Of a DNA stretch of 64,000 bases, positions 43,852 to 53,636 are shown piece after piece. The stretch is from Desulforamulus putei DSM 12395 (lineage in GTDB: Bacteria; Bacillota; Desulfotomaculia; Desulfotomaculales; Desulfotomaculaceae), in assembly GCF_900129195.1 (NCBI RefSeq), contig NZ_FQUY01000003.1, forward strand, positions 112,136 to 176,135. The letters are read 5' to 3'. The first letter of the stretch is position 1, and each line of letters opens with the position of its first letter. The notes below the pieces were generated by a model. It searched no databases, was not told the origin of the DNA, and was given only the letters and a program-made list of their open reading frames with translations. A program made the position numbers and the translations under genes.

Positions 43852-44265
43852 ATGGCAGACAATAAACGGGATATAGTGGTGATGACTCCCCAGGAGGGAC
43901 TGGGCGGTATCCGCATAGCCGATGACGTGGTAGGCGTTATCGCCGGTATGGCGGCAACCGAGGTTCCCGGCGTGGCAGGCATGAGCGGCGGCATCGGCGG
44001 CGGCATTGCCGAAATGCTGGGCCGCAAGAACCTGTCCAAGGGTGTCAAGGTAGAGGTGGGCGAAAAGGAAGCCGCCGTAGATCTCTTTGTGATTGTGGAA
44101 TATGGCGTTCGTATTCCTGACGTGGCGTCCCAAATTCAAATGAATGTAAAACGTGCCATTGAGGGAATGACCGGTCTTTCGGTGGTGGAAGTCAATGTCC
44201 ATGTACAGGGAGTGGCCTTTGCCAATACCGAAAACAAAGACGAAGAACCTCACCGGGTAAGGTAA
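43852..44265 (+). CDS. Asp23/Gls24 family envelope stress protein
   Basis: The 137-residue protein has the Asp23 core: RIADDVVGVIAGMAATEVPGVAGM, then VKVEVGEKEAAVDLFVIVEYGVRIPDVASQIQMNVKRAIEGMTGLSVVEVNVHVQGV. Members bind the membrane through AmaP and are linked to cell-envelope stress. ATG 43852 follows TGGAGGTG. The AmaP and DUF2273 genes, its usual partners, follow after a terminator. A separate promoter is likely. Confidence 0.93.
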   Translation: MADNKRDIVVMTPQEGLGGIRIADDVVGVIAGMAATEVPGVAGMSGGIGGGIAEMLGRKNLSKGVKVEVGEKEAAVDLFVIVEYGVRIPDVASQIQMNVKRAIEGMTGLSVVEVNVHVQGVAFANTENKDEEPHRVR

Positions 44266-44293
44266 TCTTAATTTAACAACACTTAAAAGAATC

Positions 44294-44320
44294 GGAACCA
44301 ATGTAATGTTGGTTCCGCAT
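44294..44320 (+). terminator. Terminator after the Asp23-family gene
   Basis: GGAACCAA (44294-44301) pairs with TTGGTTCC (44309-44316), followed by GCATTTTAT. The weak tail may allow partial read-through to amaP. Confidence 0.65.
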
Positions 44321-44400
44321 TTTATATGTATAACGTAAATATTTTATAGTATGATAGTGATTTTGGTTTATAGTATTATAGCAAAAAGGGAGGGGGATTT

Positions 44401-44937
44401 GTGAGCCCCTTTGATCGAGGTCTTCTTTTTATTTATACCCTGTTAATGACAGTCTTTTGTTCGCTGTTGCTTTCTATTGTTGCCGGCTGGTGGCAGCAGC
44501 CTTTGTACTTCCTGTGGCAAAGCCCCTATGTATATGACCTGCAGCTGTACCTGTCTGTCTTTATCGGATTGCTGCTGCTGGTGGGACTGCGGTTGCTGTG
44601 GGTCTCCCTGACCCGGCGTGAGTCCGGCAAAGCGGTTGTCCACGACTATATGCTGGGACAGGTACGCATCTCGTTGCAGGCCATTGAAAACCTGGTGAAA
44701 AAGGTGGTTTACCAGATTTCCGGTGTAAAGGAAGTGAAACCCCGTGTGGTCCAGACCCCTGCGGGCATGGGACTGCATATCAGGGCCATTGTGGCGCCGG
44801 ATATCAGCATTCCGGAAATCAGCCGGGAAATCCAGCACAGGGTTCAGGAGTATATATCGCAAACCACCGGTATTACCGTAAACGATATTAAAATTGTTGT
44901 GGACAATATTTCCACCACCCGTCCCCGGGTAGAGTAG
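44401..44937 (+). CDS. amaP: Alkaline shock response membrane anchor AmaP
   Basis: AmaP anchors Asp23 proteins to the membrane. The 178-residue protein has two hydrophobic helices (about residues 7-29 and 45-65), then an Asp23-like soluble part with VRISLQAIENLVKKVVYQISGVKEVKPRV and the end GITVNDIKIVVDNIS. GTG 44401 follows AGGGAGGGGGA. The next gene (DUF2273) starts 23 bases later, the usual order. Confidence 0.9.
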   Translation: MSPFDRGLLFIYTLLMTVFCSLLLSIVAGWWQQPLYFLWQSPYVYDLQLYLSVFIGLLLLVGLRLLWVSLTRRESGKAVVHDYMLGQVRISLQAIENLVKKVVYQISGVKEVKPRVVQTPAGMGLHIRAIVAPDISIPEISREIQHRVQEYISQTTGITVNDIKIVVDNISTTRPRVE

Positions 44938-44960
44938 GCCCATAGGAGGGAGGGTTTGAG

Positions 44961-45182
44961 ATGATCTACAAATTCATCCAGGACATTTTAGAAAACCACC
45001 GGGGAAAAGCCCTGGGCATCACCTTGGGCCTGGTATTTGGTTGGTTTGCCATAAACTATGGGCTTTTTAAAGCTGTTTTTGTAGCCTTATGCGTAATTGT
45101 TGGTTATTTTATCGGCAAGGGGGTGGACGAAAGGTTCGATTTTCGGGGAGCCTTTGACCGACTTTTTCGGGACCGTTGGTAA
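44961..45182 (+). CDS. DUF2273 small membrane protein
   Basis: The 73-residue protein has two hydrophobic segments (residues about 18-34 and 36-52) and the motif GLVFGWFAINYGLFKAVF, followed by GYFIGKGVDERFDF. This matches the small membrane proteins found beside amaP and Asp23 genes. ATG 44961 follows AGGAGGGAGG. Function is unknown beyond its association with the envelope stress group. Confidence 0.88.
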   Translation: MIYKFIQDILENHRGKALGITLGLVFGWFAINYGLFKAVFVALCVIVGYFIGKGVDERFDFRGAFDRLFRDRW

Positions 45183-45264
45183 CAATTCAGGGAGTGTTTA
45201 TGTAAATGAGCTATATGGGAAAAACTAGGGACACAATGACTATGACATTAGAGGAGGTCCTAAC

Positions 45265-45705
45265 TTGGGTAGAAGGCAGGCCAGGGAAACTGCGCTGCAG
45301 GTTTTATTTCAAATTGATGTAGGGAAAATCGAACCGGACTTTGCCATCAACAATACTGCCAAGGAGTTTGGAGCCGGTCCCCAGGAATTAGAATTTGCAC
45401 AACAATTAGTTAAGGGCACCCTGGAGCACATAGATGAAATAGACACAATGATCAGCGGGGTTAGCAAAGACTGGCAATTAAGCCGCATGGCCAACGTTGA
45501 CCGCAACATTATACGGCTGGCCCTTTATGAAATGAAGTTCCGGGATGATATTCCCCCCAGCGTGTCGGTGAACGAAGCGGTGGAATTGGCCAAGGTTTTT
45601 GGAGGGGCGGATTCCGGCAGATTCGTTAACGGCATTTTAGGTAAGTTTGTGCGTGACGGCGAAATTGAAGCCGCAGAAACTGCAGCATCGATTAAGAAAG
45701 TCTAG
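45265..45705 (+). CDS. nusB: Transcription antitermination factor NusB
   Basis: NusB binds boxA RNA with NusE and supports rRNA antitermination. The 146-residue helical protein has GRRQARETALQVLFQIDVG at its start, the central LSRMANVDRNIIRLALYEM and the SVSVNEAVELAKVFGGADSGRFVNGILGKF end, all diagnostic. TTG 45265 follows GAGGAGGTC. It comes after the Asp23/AmaP group, a common neighbour in Clostridia. Confidence 0.96.
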   Translation: MGRRQARETALQVLFQIDVGKIEPDFAINNTAKEFGAGPQELEFAQQLVKGTLEHIDEIDTMISGVSKDWQLSRMANVDRNIIRLALYEMKFRDDIPPSVSVNEAVELAKVFGGADSGRFVNGILGKFVRDGEIEAAETAASIKKV

Positions 45706-45792
45706 AAATATTTACATTAGATACCGGTCCGAAAACTTGGAATGCTATATTATATCTTGTTGTGCTAAACGCTCGAAGAGGAGGAAACCAGG

Positions 45793-48043
<2,251 letters not shown>

Positions 48044-48058
48044 CCAGTGTCTGTCCAG

Positions 48059-48090
48059 GTGTATCGCTCCTTCAGGGGCGGTACACTTTT
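48059..48090 (+). terminator. Terminator after nfnB
   Basis: GTGTATCGCTCC (48059-48070) pairs with GGGGCGGTACAC (48075-48086) around TTCA, followed by TTTT. Confidence 0.85.
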
Positions 48091-48122
48091 GGCTTATGGG
48101 TATGTCTTTGGGGTCTGGCCGT

Positions 48123-48215
48123 CAGCATTCAGCCTTCAGCTTTATATTTTGGGTAATTCTCTTGGGTCTTTTAATAGATTGCTCTTGACAATGCTATTTT
48201 TATGCCCCACAATTT
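48123..48215 (+). repeat. Repeat-associated spacer upstream of the heptamer array
   Basis: It opens with CAGCATTCAGCCTTCAGC, the same words as the left end of the repeat in the spoIIIA operon (38796), in inverse sense to the GGCTGAT units that follow at 48216. No gene is supported; a 62-codon open frame running through it ends in the array. Confidence 0.5.
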
Positions 48216-48320
48216 GGCTGATGGCTGATGGCTGATGGCTGATGGCTGATGGCTGATGGCTGATGGCTGATGGCTGATGGCTGATGGCTGATGGCTGATG
48301 GCTGATGGCTGATGGCTGAT
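48216..48320 (+). repeat. Tandem array of 15 perfect GGCTGAT heptamers
   Basis: Fifteen uninterrupted GGCTGAT units occupy 105 bases and end in GGCTAAA, 23 bases before the xseA ATG at 48351 counting from the end of that last unit. Period 7 and perfection suggest recent slippage. It is not a CRISPR, since it has no spacers. Confidence 0.97.
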
Positions 48321-48350
48321 GGCTAAAATTATCGCTGAAAGGAATATTGT

Positions 48351-49565
48351 ATGAAAATCCTTTCCGTTTCAGAAGTCACCAAGTACATAAAAGACAAAAT
48401 CGAAAACGACTTTCTGCTGGCTAATATTTGGGTAAAAGGGGAAATCTCTAACCTTAAAAACCATAGCTCCGGGCATGTTTACCTTACTTTGAAGGACCGG
48501 GACGCCTGCCTCAAGGTGGTGATGTTCCGTTCCCGGGCCAAGGGGCTTTTGTTTCGGCCGGAAAACGGCATGTCTGTGGTTATTCGTGGTTATATTTCTG
48601 TCTACGAGCGGGACGGCAGCTACCAGCTCTATGCCGAGGGTATGGAACCGGAGGGAATCGGGGCCCTCTATATCGCCTTCGAGCAGCTGAAACAAAAGCT
48701 GGCGGCCCGGGGGCTGTTTGACCCGGACAGGAAGCGTCCCATCCCCAGAATTCCCAAGGTGGTGGGGATTATCACCTCCCCCACCGGGGCGGCGGTACAG
48801 GATATGCTGAACATTATCCGCCGGCGCTGGCCAAAGGTGCAGATCATCCTGGCGCCGGTTCTGGTACAGGGAGAAGGGGCGCCGGCATCCATCGCCCGGG
48901 CCATTGCCCAAATGAACGGCTTGCATAACATAGATGTACTGATTGTGGGTCGGGGCGGCGGCTCTCTGGAGGAATTATGGGCCTTTAATACCGAGGAAGT
49001 GGCCCTGGCCATCGCCAATTCACAAATTCCCGTTATTTCAGCGGTGGGCCATGAAACAGACTATACCATTGCGGATATGGTGGCCGATTTACGTGCCCCC
49101 ACCCCTTCGGCAGCGGCGGAGCTGGTGGTGCCCGATTGCCGGGAAATGGCACGCTACCTGCAGGGGCTGGAACAGAGACTGGTCAAGGGTATGGCCAACG
49201 GCCTGGAACGGGCCCGGCAAAGGGTAAAAAATTGTACCGACAGCCAGCCGCTGCGGAGACCTTATCTGATCACCGGCAACCGGCAGCAGACTGTGGACAT
49301 GCTTACCAGCAACCTGCAGCGGGCAGGTAAACTCTTGCTGGCGGATAAAACAGCTTTGCTGGCCGGCCTGGCGGGGAAACTGCATGTCCTGAGCCCCCTC
49401 GCCACCATGGCCCGAGGCTATAGCATTTGTACTACCAGCGAGGGAAAAGTGGTAACCGATGCCGGCAGCCTGGCAATCGGACAGACCGTTCATGTGTTAT
49501 TAAGTAAAGGGGAAATTGGATGCAAAGTTGAATCCAAGTTCGAGGTTGCATGGGGAGAAAAATAA
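48351..49565 (+). CDS. xseA: Exodeoxyribonuclease VII large subunit
   Basis: XseA with XseB degrades single-stranded DNA in repair. The 404-residue product has the N-terminal OB fold (VSEVTKYIKDKIENDFLLANIWVKGEISN), then the catalytic domain with VGIITSPTGAAVQDMLNIIRRRWP, GRGGGSLEELWAFN and ISAVGHETDYTIADMVADLRAPTPSAAAEL. The C-terminal helical region is followed by the PLATMARGYSI motif. ATG 48351 follows GAAAGGAA. The gene is somewhat shorter than the E. coli protein, as in other Firmicutes. xseB lies three genes later. Confidence 0.96.
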   Translation: MKILSVSEVTKYIKDKIENDFLLANIWVKGEISNLKNHSSGHVYLTLKDRDACLKVVMFRSRAKGLLFRPENGMSVVIRGYISVYERDGSYQLYAEGMEPEGIGALYIAFEQLKQKLAARGLFDPDRKRPIPRIPKVVGIITSPTGAAVQDMLNIIRRRWPKVQIILAPVLVQGEGAPASIARAIAQMNGLHNIDVLIVGRGGGSLEELWAFNTEEVALAIANSQIPVISAVGHETDYTIADMVADLRAPTPSAAAELVVPDCREMARYLQGLEQRLVKGMANGLERARQRVKNCTDSQPLRRPYLITGNRQQTVDMLTSNLQRAGKLLLADKTALLAGLAGKLHVLSPLATMARGYSICTTSEGKVVTDAGSLAIGQTVHVLLSKGEIGCKVESKFEVAWGEK

Positions 49566-49612
49566 TAGAATAAAGAAGACATTAAATACCCAACCCCAAG
49601 GAAGGAGACATC

Positions 49613-50491
49613 ATGGCACAGATACTGGATGGCAAGAAAGTGACGGCGATTCTCAGGGAAGAATTAAATCAGCAAATTGCGGCGCTAAAGGAAAAAGGGA
49701 CGAAACCCAAACTGGCAGTGCTTCTGGTAGGAGAGGACCCGGCCTCGGTGGCCTATGCCAGATTCCTGGAAAAAGTCAGTGAGAACGCCGGTGTTTGTTT
49801 TGAACTGCATCAATTGCCGGCCAATGCCAGTGAACTTTATGTAAAGCTAAAAATAGAGGACCTTAACAATGAACCTTCCGTTCACGGAATCTTAATTATG
49901 ATGCCCCTGCCGTCTCATATCAACAAGCAGCGGGTCATGGAAGCCGTTTCACCGCTCAAGGATGTGGATGGTTTACACCCCTTCAACCGTGGCCATTTGA
50001 TCAGCGGAGGTGTCTGCCTGCAGCCCGCCACGCCCATGAGCTGCCTGGAGATTATGAAACGGTCCGGCATCTCCCTGGCGGGTAAACACATGGTGATCGT
50101 AGGTCGGGGTGAGACGGTGGGGAAACCACTGGTATTTATGGCCCTGGCCGAACATGCCACCGTAACGGTATGCCACACTCGGACAAAGGATTTAGCTCAC
50201 CTAACCCGGCAGGCAGATATTCTTGTCTCGGCGGTGGGCAAGCCCGGTTTGATTACGGCGGATATGGTGAAACCCGGAGCGGTGGTGGTGGATGCTGGCA
50301 TCAGCGAAGTGGATGGCCAGATTACCGGGGACGTGGACTTTGAGCGGGTTAAAGAGGTGGCAGGGGCCATTACCCCTGTACCCGGAGGGGTGGGAAGTTT
50401 GACCACCGTTTTGATGCTTAAGAACCTGATCAAAGGTATTCACCTGCAGGAGAAGGCCAGGCAATGGGAGGAAGCGGAGAACTTATGTTAG
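49613..50491 (+). CDS. folD: Bifunctional methylene-THF dehydrogenase / methenyl-THF cyclohydrolase
   Basis: FolD interconverts methylene-, methenyl- and formyl-tetrahydrofolate. The 292-residue sequence has the catalytic Lys region (VGEDPASVAYARFLEKVSE), GILIMMPLPSHINKQ, VDGLHPFNRG, the NADP motif GRGETVGKPL and the end PVPGGVGSLTTVLMLKNL. The Asp and Gly changes (GRGETVGKP for GRSxIVGxP) are moderate. AAGGAGACATC precedes the ATG. fchA overlaps its stop, so both serve C1-folate metabolism, probably the methyl branch of the acetyl-CoA pathway. Confidence 0.95.
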   Translation: MAQILDGKKVTAILREELNQQIAALKEKGTKPKLAVLLVGEDPASVAYARFLEKVSENAGVCFELHQLPANASELYVKLKIEDLNNEPSVHGILIMMPLPSHINKQRVMEAVSPLKDVDGLHPFNRGHLISGGVCLQPATPMSCLEIMKRSGISLAGKHMVIVGRGETVGKPLVFMALAEHATVTVCHTRTKDLAHLTRQADILVSAVGKPGLITADMVKPGAVVVDAGISEVDGQITGDVDFERVKEVAGAITPVPGGVGSLTTVLMLKNLIKGIHLQEKARQWEEAENLC

Positions 50492-51120
50492 ATTATTTAA
50501 ACTGGTCGGTGGAAGAATTATTCCAAAAGGCCGCATCGCCTGCCCCGGAGCCCGGTGGCGGCGGGGTCTCTGCCATGACCGGCTGCCTTGGCGCCGGGCT
50601 GCTGAGCATGGTGGCCCGTATTACGGTAGGTAAAGAAAAATATAAAGAGTTTATGCAGGAAATAACCGGAATAATAAGTTCCCTGGATAAAAATATGGAA
50701 GCCCTCAAATCCCTGGCCCAAAGGGATATGGATGCCTTTAACGGTTTTATGGAGGCGCTGGCTATGCCCAGGCATACCCCGGAAGAAAAGGCCCTGCGGG
50801 AACAGAAAAAGCAGCAGGCCGCGCTGCTGTCTGCAGGAGTCCCGCTGGAGATCGCCAGGACTTGCCTGTCCTGCCTGAAGGCAGCCAATGAACTGGCAGC
50901 CATTGGTGCCAAGTTGGCCATCAGTGATGTGGGCGTCGGGGCTCACCTGTTGGAGGCGTCCCTCAAGGGGGCCCTCATGATGGTGGACGACAACCTTGGT
51001 TACATAAACGACATGGAAAAAGTTAAGAAATTAATTGAAGAAAAAGAACAACTGACGCTGGAGGCTGAGGAAGTCTACAGGAGTACCCTGGAAAGGGTTC
51101 GGGCACGAATGAAAGAGTAA
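50485..51120 (+). CDS. fchA: Methenyltetrahydrofolate cyclohydrolase / formiminotransferase-cyclodeaminase family
   Basis: FchA-type proteins hydrolyse methenyl-THF or deaminate formimino-THF. The helical 211-residue product begins with SVEELFQKAASPAPEPGGGGVSAMTGCLGAGLLSMVARIT, the family signature, and has the long C-terminal helices with LEEA..AEEVYRSTLERV. ATG 50485 lies in the last bases of folD, with GGAG upstream; a frame from 50464 would add seven non-conserved residues. Its coupling with folD argues for the cyclohydrolase role. Confidence 0.9.
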   Translation: MLDYLNWSVEELFQKAASPAPEPGGGGVSAMTGCLGAGLLSMVARITVGKEKYKEFMQEITGIISSLDKNMEALKSLAQRDMDAFNGFMEALAMPRHTPEEKALREQKKQQAALLSAGVPLEIARTCLSCLKAANELAAIGAKLAISDVGVGAHLLEASLKGALMMVDDNLGYINDMEKVKKLIEEKEQLTLEAEEVYRSTLERVRARMKE

Positions 51121-51132
51121 CGGGGGTGTACA

Positions 51133-51369
51133 ATGGAGGTCGAAAAACTTAGCTTTGAACAGGCGCTGGGTAGATTGGAAGAAGTTGTGAGGGAATTGGA
51201 ATCAAATCAACTTCTCCTTGACCGGGCTCTGGAATTGTTTGCGGAGGGAATCACCCTGTCCAAGTATTGCAACAGTTGTTTGGAACAGGCCGAACAAAAA
51301 ATCAGCATGCTTATGGCAGACGGTGAATTGAAAGAAGCTCCCTCTGTTTGTCAGGGAGGTAATCGCTAG
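51133..51369 (+). CDS. xseB: Exodeoxyribonuclease VII small subunit
   Basis: The 78-residue helical product has [52 protein letters not shown], the full XseB pattern. It binds XseA as the regulatory and structural small subunit. The ATG follows GGGGGTG. The ispA GTG overlaps its stop by one base. Confidence 0.95.
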   Translation: MEVEKLSFEQALGRLEEVVRELESNQLLLDRALELFAEGITLSKYCNSCLEQAEQKISMLMADGELKEAPSVCQGGNR

Positions 51370-52253
51370 TGTCTTTTCACGAAGAATTAAAACAATGGTC
51401 CCGGCAGGTAGATGATGCTTTAAATGATTACCTTCCGCCGGCGGATGCCTATCCGGCCACCATACACGAGGCCATGCGCTACAGTGTTTTTGCGGGAGGG
51501 AAAAGGTTACGACCCATTCTGGTTTTGGCAGCGGCAAAGGCTGTGGGGGGCAGTACAGATAAGGTCATGCCGGTGGCCTGTGCCCTGGAACTGATTCATA
51601 CCTATTCCCTGGTGCATGATGATCTGCCGGCCATGGATAATGATGATTTTCGGCGGGGACGTCCCACCAGCCACAAGGTGTACGGGGAAGCCATGGCCAT
51701 TCTGACGGGGGATGCACTGCTTACCATAGCCTTTGAACTGATTGCCCGCTGCGGGGAACAGTGCCCTGCGGAGGCAGTGAACCGGGTCACCCTGGAAATT
51801 GCTCAGGCCGCAGGGTCCCGCGGCTTGATCGGCGGCCAGGTGGTGGATCTTCTTTCCGAAAATAAGCAAATTGAGGCCCCTGTGCTGGAATACATCCACC
51901 GCCATAAAACCGGCGCTCTTTTCAGAGCCGCCGTCAGAGCGGGCGCCATTCTCGGAGGAGCCACCGCCGTTCAATTGGAGGCGCTGACCACCTATGCGGA
52001 GCAAATGGGTTTAGCCTTTCAGATTAAAGATGATTTATTGGATATCGAGGGAGACGAGACAAAAATCGGCAAGCCGGTGGGAAGCGATGTAAAAAACAAA
52101 AAAGTTACCTACCCGTCCCTTTACGGCCTGGAAAAGGCCAGGGAGATGGCCGCTGCCGCTGCCCGGGAAGCCACAGAAGCATTAAAAATTTTTGGTGCAG
52201 AAGCGGAATTTTTAAGATCGATGATGCATTTTATTATCAATAGAGATCACTAA
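51369..52253 (+). CDS. ispA: Farnesyl/geranyl diphosphate synthase
   Basis: This prenyltransferase condenses isopentenyl and dimethylallyl diphosphates into geranyl and farnesyl diphosphate. The 294-residue product has GGKRLRPIL, the first Asp-rich motif DDLPAMDNDDFRRGRPTSH, the GLIGGQVVDLLSENK segment and the second motif QIKDDLLDIEGDETKIGKPVGSD. GTG 51369 overlaps xseB and is preceded by GGGAGGT. It supplies substrates formed by the pathway that starts with dxs downstream, with OLE RNA and oapA between. Confidence 0.95.
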   Translation: MSFHEELKQWSRQVDDALNDYLPPADAYPATIHEAMRYSVFAGGKRLRPILVLAAAKAVGGSTDKVMPVACALELIHTYSLVHDDLPAMDNDDFRRGRPTSHKVYGEAMAILTGDALLTIAFELIARCGEQCPAEAVNRVTLEIAQAAGSRGLIGGQVVDLLSENKQIEAPVLEYIHRHKTGALFRAAVRAGAILGGATAVQLEALTTYAEQMGLAFQIKDDLLDIEGDETKIGKPVGSDVKNKKVTYPSLYGLEKAREMAAAAAREATEALKIFGAEAEFLRSMMHFIINRDH

Positions 52254-52361
52254 AAGATAGCTATAGCAAGCCAGAGCTATAGCGTATATGATTAAAAGAG
52301 TTTTCGTTGTAAAAACCGGCTGTCATTGTATTGGCCGGTCCGGTTTAGTTTGAAAGCACAT

Positions 52362-52390
52362 TTGAGGCAAAGGCTGCAGCATGTTATAAT
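52362..52390 (+). promoter_or_regulatory. Putative sigma-A promoter of the OLE RNA
   Basis: TTGAGG (52362-52367) and perfect TATAAT (52385-52390) are 17 bases apart, giving a predicted start near 52397. Confidence 0.55.
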
Positions 52391-52396
52391 TCATAG

Positions 52397-53010
52397 CGTG
52401 CAAAAGACATACTTAAAAAATAAGTGATGCAGTATCCTAGTCAGCATCACCTTTCTGAAGGCGGGCCTAAAAATCCGTCAAGGGCACATCGATGAAGTTC
52501 CTGGTGCTGGCTTCCGACGCCCAGTTGGGGGCTGGTACTGGGAGTTAAGGGGATGGGGCGACCTGCAACGGCATGTGGGCATCGACCCCGTCCCCGTGGA
52601 GACCCAAGTGCGTGGGGAGTCGGCAACGACGAACTATGGCTTGGTTGTTAACCTGCATGTGGTAGGAAGCTGCGTGCAGCGTAGCCTGACTTGAAGTGGC
52701 ACTGGTGAATTCCCCTGGTACAACGGCAGCATACGGGCCCGTAGGCCGCTGTTGTGGGATGAAACTTTTGCTGCAAAAGAGTCTAAGAAAGACTGATGCT
52801 GTTGAGGAAAACTCCTAGGCTGTCCGGTAGCACGCCGGGGCAGGTCAGGGATTAAAGTGTGGACTAAGTGGTAATCTAGCCCTGAGAGCGGTGACGCCTC
52901 AGATAGGGTTTAATGGGAAACCGCCGGTTTGGCGACAGCCGGTACCGCTATGGGAAAACCTGCTGGACCTAAGCCACAACGTTTACCTGATCTGCTACCA
53001 CTTATTCAAT
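52397..53010 (+). ncRNA. OLE RNA (ornate, large, extremophilic)
   Basis: OLE is a structured RNA of roughly 600 bases that binds the membrane protein OapA and forms a ribonucleoprotein complex. Seen here: a 600-base non-coding, GC-rich stretch exactly between ispA and the oapA gene, its characteristic site. It has the paired segments near GGCGGGCC, GGGGATGGGGCGACC and CCCGTCCCCGTGGAGACC, and a 3' part with CCGCCGGTTTGGCGACAGCC before TATGGGAAAACCTGC. The ends are approximate: the 5' end is set by the promoter, the 3' end by the last paired region. In alkaliphilic Bacillaceae such RNAs affect tolerance to cold, alcohols and Mg2+. No experimental support exists in this window. Confidence 0.88.
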
Positions 53011-53036
53011 TTACATACTCACATGAGGTGAACTTT

Positions 53037-53618
53037 TTGGGTAATCATAAATCAAATGTTTCAAGGGGCTATCTTCTTTTTGTATCCGTTGGATCTTTCC
53101 TTCTGGCGGTTATTTTTTCTCTCCTGTCTGAAACCATGACCAGGAGTGTAAAAAGTGTACTTATATCCTTGGCAGGTTTATTGATTATTATACTTATCGG
53201 GATCCTGGCTGATATTATCGGAACAGCTGTTACGGCTGCCCAGGAAGCACCTTTTCATGCCAAAGCGGCCAAACGTGTACGCGGGGCAAAGGAAGGTGTT
53301 TTTTTGTTACGCAACGCCGGTAAGGTTGCCAATATATGCAACGATGTCATTGGCGATATCGTCGGTACAGTGAGCGGCGCTTTAGGGATCTCAATTGTGG
53401 TTAAAATAGTTAGTAACAACCCGGGCACCGATGCCTTTTGGACCAATATCATCATGACGGCGTTGATTGCTTCCATGACGATTTCAGGTAAAGCATTGGG
53501 AAAAACACTGGCGTTAACCAGGGCAAATGATGTAATATTCTTGGTAGGGAAGCTTTTGGCTTACTGGCAGAAACTTACCGGTAAAAACCTGGGAAAAAAG
53601 AATCGTCCCAGATCTTAA
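53037..53618 (+). CDS. oapA: OLE RNA-associated membrane protein OapA
   Basis: OapA is a small multi-pass membrane protein that binds OLE RNA. The product of 193 aa has hydrophobic segments at about 12-33, 42-66 and 112-130, and a strongly basic cytoplasmic-type stretch KAAKRVRGAKEGVFLLRNAGKVANICNDVIGDIVGTVSGALGIS, in keeping with RNA binding. TTG 53037 lies six bases after GAGGTG and is preferred over longer frames that would reach back into the RNA. A TldE-like or transporter identity was considered, but position right after OLE is decisive. dxs follows 18 bases later, so it shares this transcript with the isoprenoid pathway. Confidence 0.86.
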   Translation: MGNHKSNVSRGYLLFVSVGSFLLAVIFSLLSETMTRSVKSVLISLAGLLIIILIGILADIIGTAVTAAQEAPFHAKAAKRVRGAKEGVFLLRNAGKVANICNDVIGDIVGTVSGALGISIVVKIVSNNPGTDAFWTNIIMTALIASMTISGKALGKTLALTRANDVIFLVGKLLAYWQKLTGKNLGKKNRPRS

Positions 53619-53636
53619 AAAGAGGGTGGACAAGGT

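Noticed and set aside
48047..48235. A 62-codon forward open frame between nfnB and xseA
   Set aside because: It runs through a terminator and into the heptamer array, with no ribosome site and no conserved features.
48216..48320. CRISPR array
   Set aside because: Units are 7 bases, contiguous and without spacers; no cas genes are nearby.
52929..53036. Longer start for oapA at GTG/ATG-like codons within the OLE region
   Set aside because: It would make coding sequence of conserved RNA and lacks a ribosome site; TTG 53037 has GAGGTG at the right distance.
53037..53618. Phage holin or generic transporter for the gene after OLE RNA
   Set aside because: Multi-pass topology alone is ambiguous, but position directly after OLE RNA and the basic loop fit OapA best.
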